Positions 60,477 through 64,000 of a DNA stretch of 64,000 nucleotides are shown here, piece after piece. Location: assembly GCA_029379385.1 (NCBI GenBank), contig CM055614.1:12839528-12903527 (forward strand). The letters run 5' to 3'. A program made the position numbers and the translations under genes. The notes beneath the pieces were generated by a model that saw nothing but the letters and a program-made list of their open reading frames with translations, did not search any database and had not been told where the DNA came from. Positions within the stretch are counted from its first letter, which is position 1. Every line of letters begins with the position of its first letter. The DNA is from Quillaja saponaria (taxonomy: Eukaryota > Streptophyta > Magnoliopsida > Fabales > Quillajaceae).

Positions 60477-61154
60477 TGTTAGTTTTATTAAGGAGGTTGA
60501 GTTAGTTGATTAATTGTTTAGGGTTTAGGTGGGATAGTTATGAGTTAGAGGTTTGATGTTTGGGTAGTGGGGTATTTGAAATATTGGAGGAAGTAGTTGA
60601 AAATTAAAAGATTTTAAGAAAACAAAATAATTATGTTGATGGAGAAAAGTAGCACAATAGTTGAAAGACTTTAGATTTTAGCTTTGCCAGCTTGCATTAC
60701 AAAATGCCCATAGCCTATTTATACACTTACATGGTTGCCTTGACCATTTCTACTTAACTCTAGTCTAGTTCCACCTCCATAAAAGTCATATCTACATGTC
60801 AATCATCTTACCAATATCTAGACAATTGTAGAAACTCACATATACAATGGACACTAGATACAGCCAACATACTTAGAGACATTGGCTAATTATCTATAAT
60901 TCTCTAGAGACTAGACTTAATAATAACTTTTAATAATTGTTTAGAGGGCGAGCCTTGGCGCAACGGTAAGTTGTTCCTTTGGTGACCTGTAGGTCACGGG
61001 TTTGAGGTGTGGAAATAGCCTCTTTGCAGAAATGTAAGGGAAAGGCTGCGTACATGTGCGCCCACCCTCCCCTTACCCCCGCAATAGCCGAGGAGCACCT
61101 TGTGCATCGGGTAAGCCCTTTATCCTTTTAGGAGAAAGTATATTAATTTCGAAA
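60477..61154 (-). repeat. 5' LTR of the inverted copia copy, with an Au SINE inside
   Basis: The reverse complement matches 56045-57424 (for example CTCTAAGTATGTTGGCTG, CTAGTGTCCATTG, GTCTAGATATTGGTAAGATG, TATAAATAGGCTATGGGC). It ends CTAACA next to the primer site. The outer edge near 61154 has lost the TG start. A SINE interrupts it at 60944-61132. Confidence 0.7.
60944..61132 (+). mobile_element. Au-family SINE (tRNA-derived)
   Basis: It begins GAGGGCGAGCCTTGGCGCAA with a Pol III A box (TGGCGCAACGG) and a B box (GGTCACGGGTTTGAGG). It continues with AACAGCC-like, GCAGAAATG and AAGGCTGCGTACA text, then CCTTACCCCCGC and GCATCGGG...CCCTTT. This matches the Au SINE layout of angiosperms as I know it, with some decay (B box TTTGAG for TTCGAG). 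A clear target duplication was not found. Confidence 0.85.
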
Positions 61155-61659
61155 GAAGTATCACAGATCCTGCTATATAGCATGACAATGTTATTAGAAT
61201 CAATCCAAGCATCAAACAGGTGAAGGCAACATTTAAGGTTCAACCAATTGAACCGTTTAACTCGAAGGTTGCCTTTGTAATACTCCAAGTATAGAAAATT
61301 CCACATTGGTTGGGAAATAGCATATTAGAGTGGATATAACCTAAAAGGTCAATTACTAAGTACCTTCCAGCTGGCACTTTAACCCATGTGGTGTGGGTTA
61401 TTGGCTTTTCAAAGACTTTAAGCAAGAAAGTTATGCTCATGAAGAAATAAGAGATTCTAAGTACATTTGATGTGATTTCCTTGTGTAACATATGTGTTTG
61501 CCGTCAATTTCTTGTGTGATATGTGGTTGATATGATTGCCTTGTGTGATATGTGATTGCTATGATTTTCTTATGATAAGTTGTGTGGTATTAATTGCCAA
61601 TTACATTCTATGGTTATATAGTGGGATAAATCTGTAGGTGTGTTGTATGCAATTCCAAG
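61155..61659. other. Flank of the gypsy element; possible LTR remnant
   Basis: CCACATTGGTTGGGAAATAG near 61298 resembles text common in plant LTR regions, and repeats of TTG(T/C)GTGATATGTG(A/G)TTG occur at 61510-61560. I could not match it to the LTR starting at 63117, whose far end is outside the window. No host gene is seen. Confidence 0.35.
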
Positions 61660-62680
61660 ATGGCTCCTGAAAGAATATCTCAAAATGAGTTATTTGAAGG
61701 CATACTCAATGCACTGGAAGATGGGATAATGAGAAACCAAATAAGAACTCAAAATGCTTCTGTAGAGGTTGCAATAGTGGCCATAGCTGCTGCAAATGGC
61801 GCCGCTCAAGCAAATGGTGCCGTAAGTATAGAAGGACAAGGAAGGAATTAACCTAGGCCTAGAAAAGCAGGGTCTTTGATGGATTATCTTAGGAGAGCGA
61901 ATCCACCTAGGTTTGTGAGGAATTGTAACTATCAAATAGCTGAAAGGTGTTTAAGGCAATTAGAGAAAAATTTTAGAGTTATGAGATGTATGGATGATGA
62001 TAAGTTAATTCTAGCAACTTATATGTTAAAAGGGGAGGTGGAGTATTGGTGGCAAAGTACCGAGAGGTTACTTGTATCTAGAAGGGAGGAACCAAATTGG
62101 GATAGTTTTAGAAGAGCTTTCCATGAAAAGTATTTTTCCAAGAGTGTAAAACAAGACCTAGAGGCCGAATTTAATCAACTTAAGCAAGGAGGTATGAGTG
62201 TGATCGAGTATGAGCAAAAATTTGAGGAATTGTCTAAATTCTCTACCTACCTACAAATTCATTATGATAATAGGTGGAAAGTTGATAAATTTCAAAGGGG
62301 TCTAAATCCTAGTGGTAGGGTAAGATAGCTACTTAGGAGATAGGAAATTTTGCCCAACTAGTCGGGAAAAGTAAAATTGCTAAGAGGATATGTAGGGAGG
62401 AGGAAGCCGAAAGGAAGAGGAAGAATAAAACCTCCAAAAGGTTTAGAGAGATAGGGCTATGGGTGTTACTGAAGTAAGATCGAATTAGTGGTAGGATAGA
62501 GGTAAACAAGTAGGAGGTCAATCCGGGATAGAAGCACAGTGTAATAGGTGTGGGAAATTTCATGTCGGTAGGCCTTGTTTGAAGGATAGCAACATTTGTT
62601 ACAGATGTGGAAAGGAGGGTCACATAACTAGAGCCTACCTAAAAATTAATGACTAAAAAGCTCCTAGGTATCTAGTAGTA
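61660..62680 (+). pseudogene. Ty3/gypsy gag with zinc knuckles, interrupted
   Basis: The frame starts at ATG 61660, has one stop at 61849-61851, and continues in the same frame to 62328. It contains a Retrotrans_gag domain: ERCLRQLEKNFRVM, DDKLILATYMLKGEVEYWW, WDSFRRAFHEKYF and MSVIEYEQKFEELS. After further stops and a frameshift, two zinc knuckles follow near 62540-62640: CNRCGKFHVGRPC and CYRCGKEGH, the latter lacking its last Cys (RAYLK). This knuckle pair is usual for Tekay/Del-type chromoviruses (inference). No protease, RT or integrase follows, so pol is deleted. Confidence 0.8.
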
Positions 62681-62784
62681 CCAGGTTGAGTATTCTTTTT
62701 AAACCAAAAAGAAGCACAGAGAATGACAATGTTATTCTAGGTGACTGTACATTACATGGCACAATATGTTAGTGTTTACTCTCT

Positions 62785-62990
62785 GGGACATACCAAGATG
62801 AATAAAGTGAATACCTTGAGGATTACCAAGATGGATAAAGTTAATAGCATGAGATTTATCAAGTTGGATAAAGTGAATACCCTGAGGTTTATCAAGATAG
62901 ATAAAACGAATACCCTGAGGTTTATCAAGATAGATAAAGTAAATATTTTGAGGTTTTTCAAGATCGATAAAGTGAATACTCTGCCATGAG
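62785..62990 (+). repeat. 36-base minisatellite, in frame as a 12-residue repeat
   Basis: About 5.5 units of AAGAT(A/G)GATAAAGTGAATACC plus CTGAGGTTTATC. In the 62741-62989 frame each unit reads FIKIDKVNTLR-like. Substitutions differ among units but keep the frame open on both strands. It lies between gag and the 3' LTR of the gypsy element. Confidence 0.9.
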
Positions 62991-63116
62991 AGGTCAGCTA
63001 ACTAAAGTGTCTAATACAGGAATGTGATACTTTATGAAATGAGTAAACAAGAGAGAAATTGTTTAGAATAGTGCTTGAATTTTAAGGAAAAAATTCTTTT
63101 TAAAGGGGTGAAGTAA

Positions 63117-64000
63117 TGTAACATTTCCTAAGGTAATATCTAAGTTAATTATAGATGAGTAATTATTTTATAAGCTAAATAGGATTTAGTATCAAAATCA
63201 TACGTATAATATTATATTATAGTGTATAAAAATGTATAGGATATGTATTAGTATAGGGATAGTATATATGTATAGAATATTTATAAATACATGTACATAT
63301 ATACATACATATATGTATAAGGGACTAGTACATGTACATAAATACCCATGTGCATGAATAGGAAGTCATAGACAAGTGGAGGCGTTGGAACAAGGATGGA
63401 CAAGAGGTGAAGGTAGCATTAGAGGAAGAAGGGATATAATAAAATAAAGGCTATTTTCTAGAAAAAGAAATGTGAGGAATTAGGTGTAAGGAGGAAAATT
63501 AGTGACAATTTGCAATTAATAAAGGGGCTTAGTTGTAAAAATGAGGAAAAATGGTAGAAATGTTGTAATAATTAAGGGACATGTGGGAGAAAGGTAAGAC
63601 ATAAGATGGCAAGTGATGATTAACATGGAAAGGTGGCAAGACAAGTGGAAAACAAAGAGAATATTAGGTATTTATGAAATGATTAAGTAGGGCATGTGTA
63701 AAGATTTAAAAAAACAAGGTGTACATGAAATGATTATCGATGATAGGTGTAAAGATTTAAAGAAACAATGTCTAAATGAAATGATTATAGAGAATAGGTG
63801 TAGAGATTTAAGGTAACAAGGTGGTCTACTAATGATTTTAAAACCTAAACTAGGAAATAGGAGATGGACAAGTGTAATAGAAGAAAGTTCACATGTTAAT
63901 TTAGGTGGTGACAAGTGGAAGGTTGGAATTTTAGGAAACTAGAAAGGTAAAATAGTAAATAAACAATAAACTTTCTCTTAGAAACCTAGACCTAACCGTG
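63117..64000 (+). repeat. 3' LTR of the gypsy element (runs past the window)
   Basis: A purine tract AAAGGGGTGAAGTAA (63102-63116) is directly followed by TGTAACATTTCC, the expected start of a 3' LTR. The rest is non-coding. It contains ATAC-rich text at 63230-63350 and a 51-base minisatellite at 63674-63826. The right end is not in the window. Confidence 0.65.
63674..63826. repeat. 51-base minisatellite, three units
   Basis: ATGAAATGATTA starts at 63674, 63725 and 63776. Each unit continues with ATAGGTGTAAAGATTTAAAG-like text and AACAAGGTG. Confidence 0.88.

Noticed and set aside
60944..61020. Functional tRNA gene suggested by A and B boxes
   Set aside because: There is no cloverleaf beyond the boxes; the downstream text is that of an Au SINE.
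1..64000. Possible CRISPR array, operon or bacterial origin
   Set aside because: The minisatellites have no spacer-repeat pattern, and introns plus plant transposons show a plant nuclear genome.

Overview
The window is nuclear DNA of a flowering plant, most likely a eudicot. It is AT-rich, its genes have introns with GT-AG borders, and most of it is transposable elements: Ty1/copia and Ty3/gypsy LTR elements, solo LTRs, CACTA, hAT and an Au-type SINE. Four host genes can be reconstructed. Three encode PLAC8/PCR-type cysteine-rich small membrane proteins (1337-2214, 17579-18391, 45475-46926, all +). One encodes a GPI-anchored GH17 beta-1,3-glucanase with an X8 domain (48092-52263, -).

Left third (1-20729). 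This is a tandem segmental duplication, each copy carrying one PLAC8 gene. Copy A (14-14688) is swollen by a copia element (3936-13023, TSD TAAGT) that holds two large solo LTRs (5396-8493, TSD GTATT; 9988-12523, TSD TATAC), and by another solo LTR (13616-14614). Copy B (16399-20729) keeps the matching empty sites. A CACTA element (14689-16398) without matching flanks lies at the copy junction, and CACTA ends border both outer sides. This suggests duplication by unequal crossing over between CACTA elements. The B gene has lost its last 17 codons to a stop codon.

Middle (20730-43387). This is a transposon graveyard: a CACTA element with a decayed minus-strand transposase, minisatellites and degenerate repeats, AT-rich DNA, and a long CACTA element (29959-43387, TSD TAA) that contains an LTR-complete but mutated copia element (35984-43209).

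Gene island (about 45100-52500). PLAC8 gene 3 and the glucanase gene converge, with a decayed gypsy integrase piece between them.

Right end (53400-64000). It holds a LINE RNase H remnant, an isolated leader-like region at 55300-55660, two 5' halves of one copia family facing each other (56045-61154; one LTR carries a hAT element, the other an Au SINE), and a gypsy element cut down to gag plus a 3' LTR that runs out of the window.

The four host genes form no pathway. I saw no tRNA, rRNA, CRISPR array or new biochemical system. The main interest is the structural history of the duplicated PLAC8 locus.
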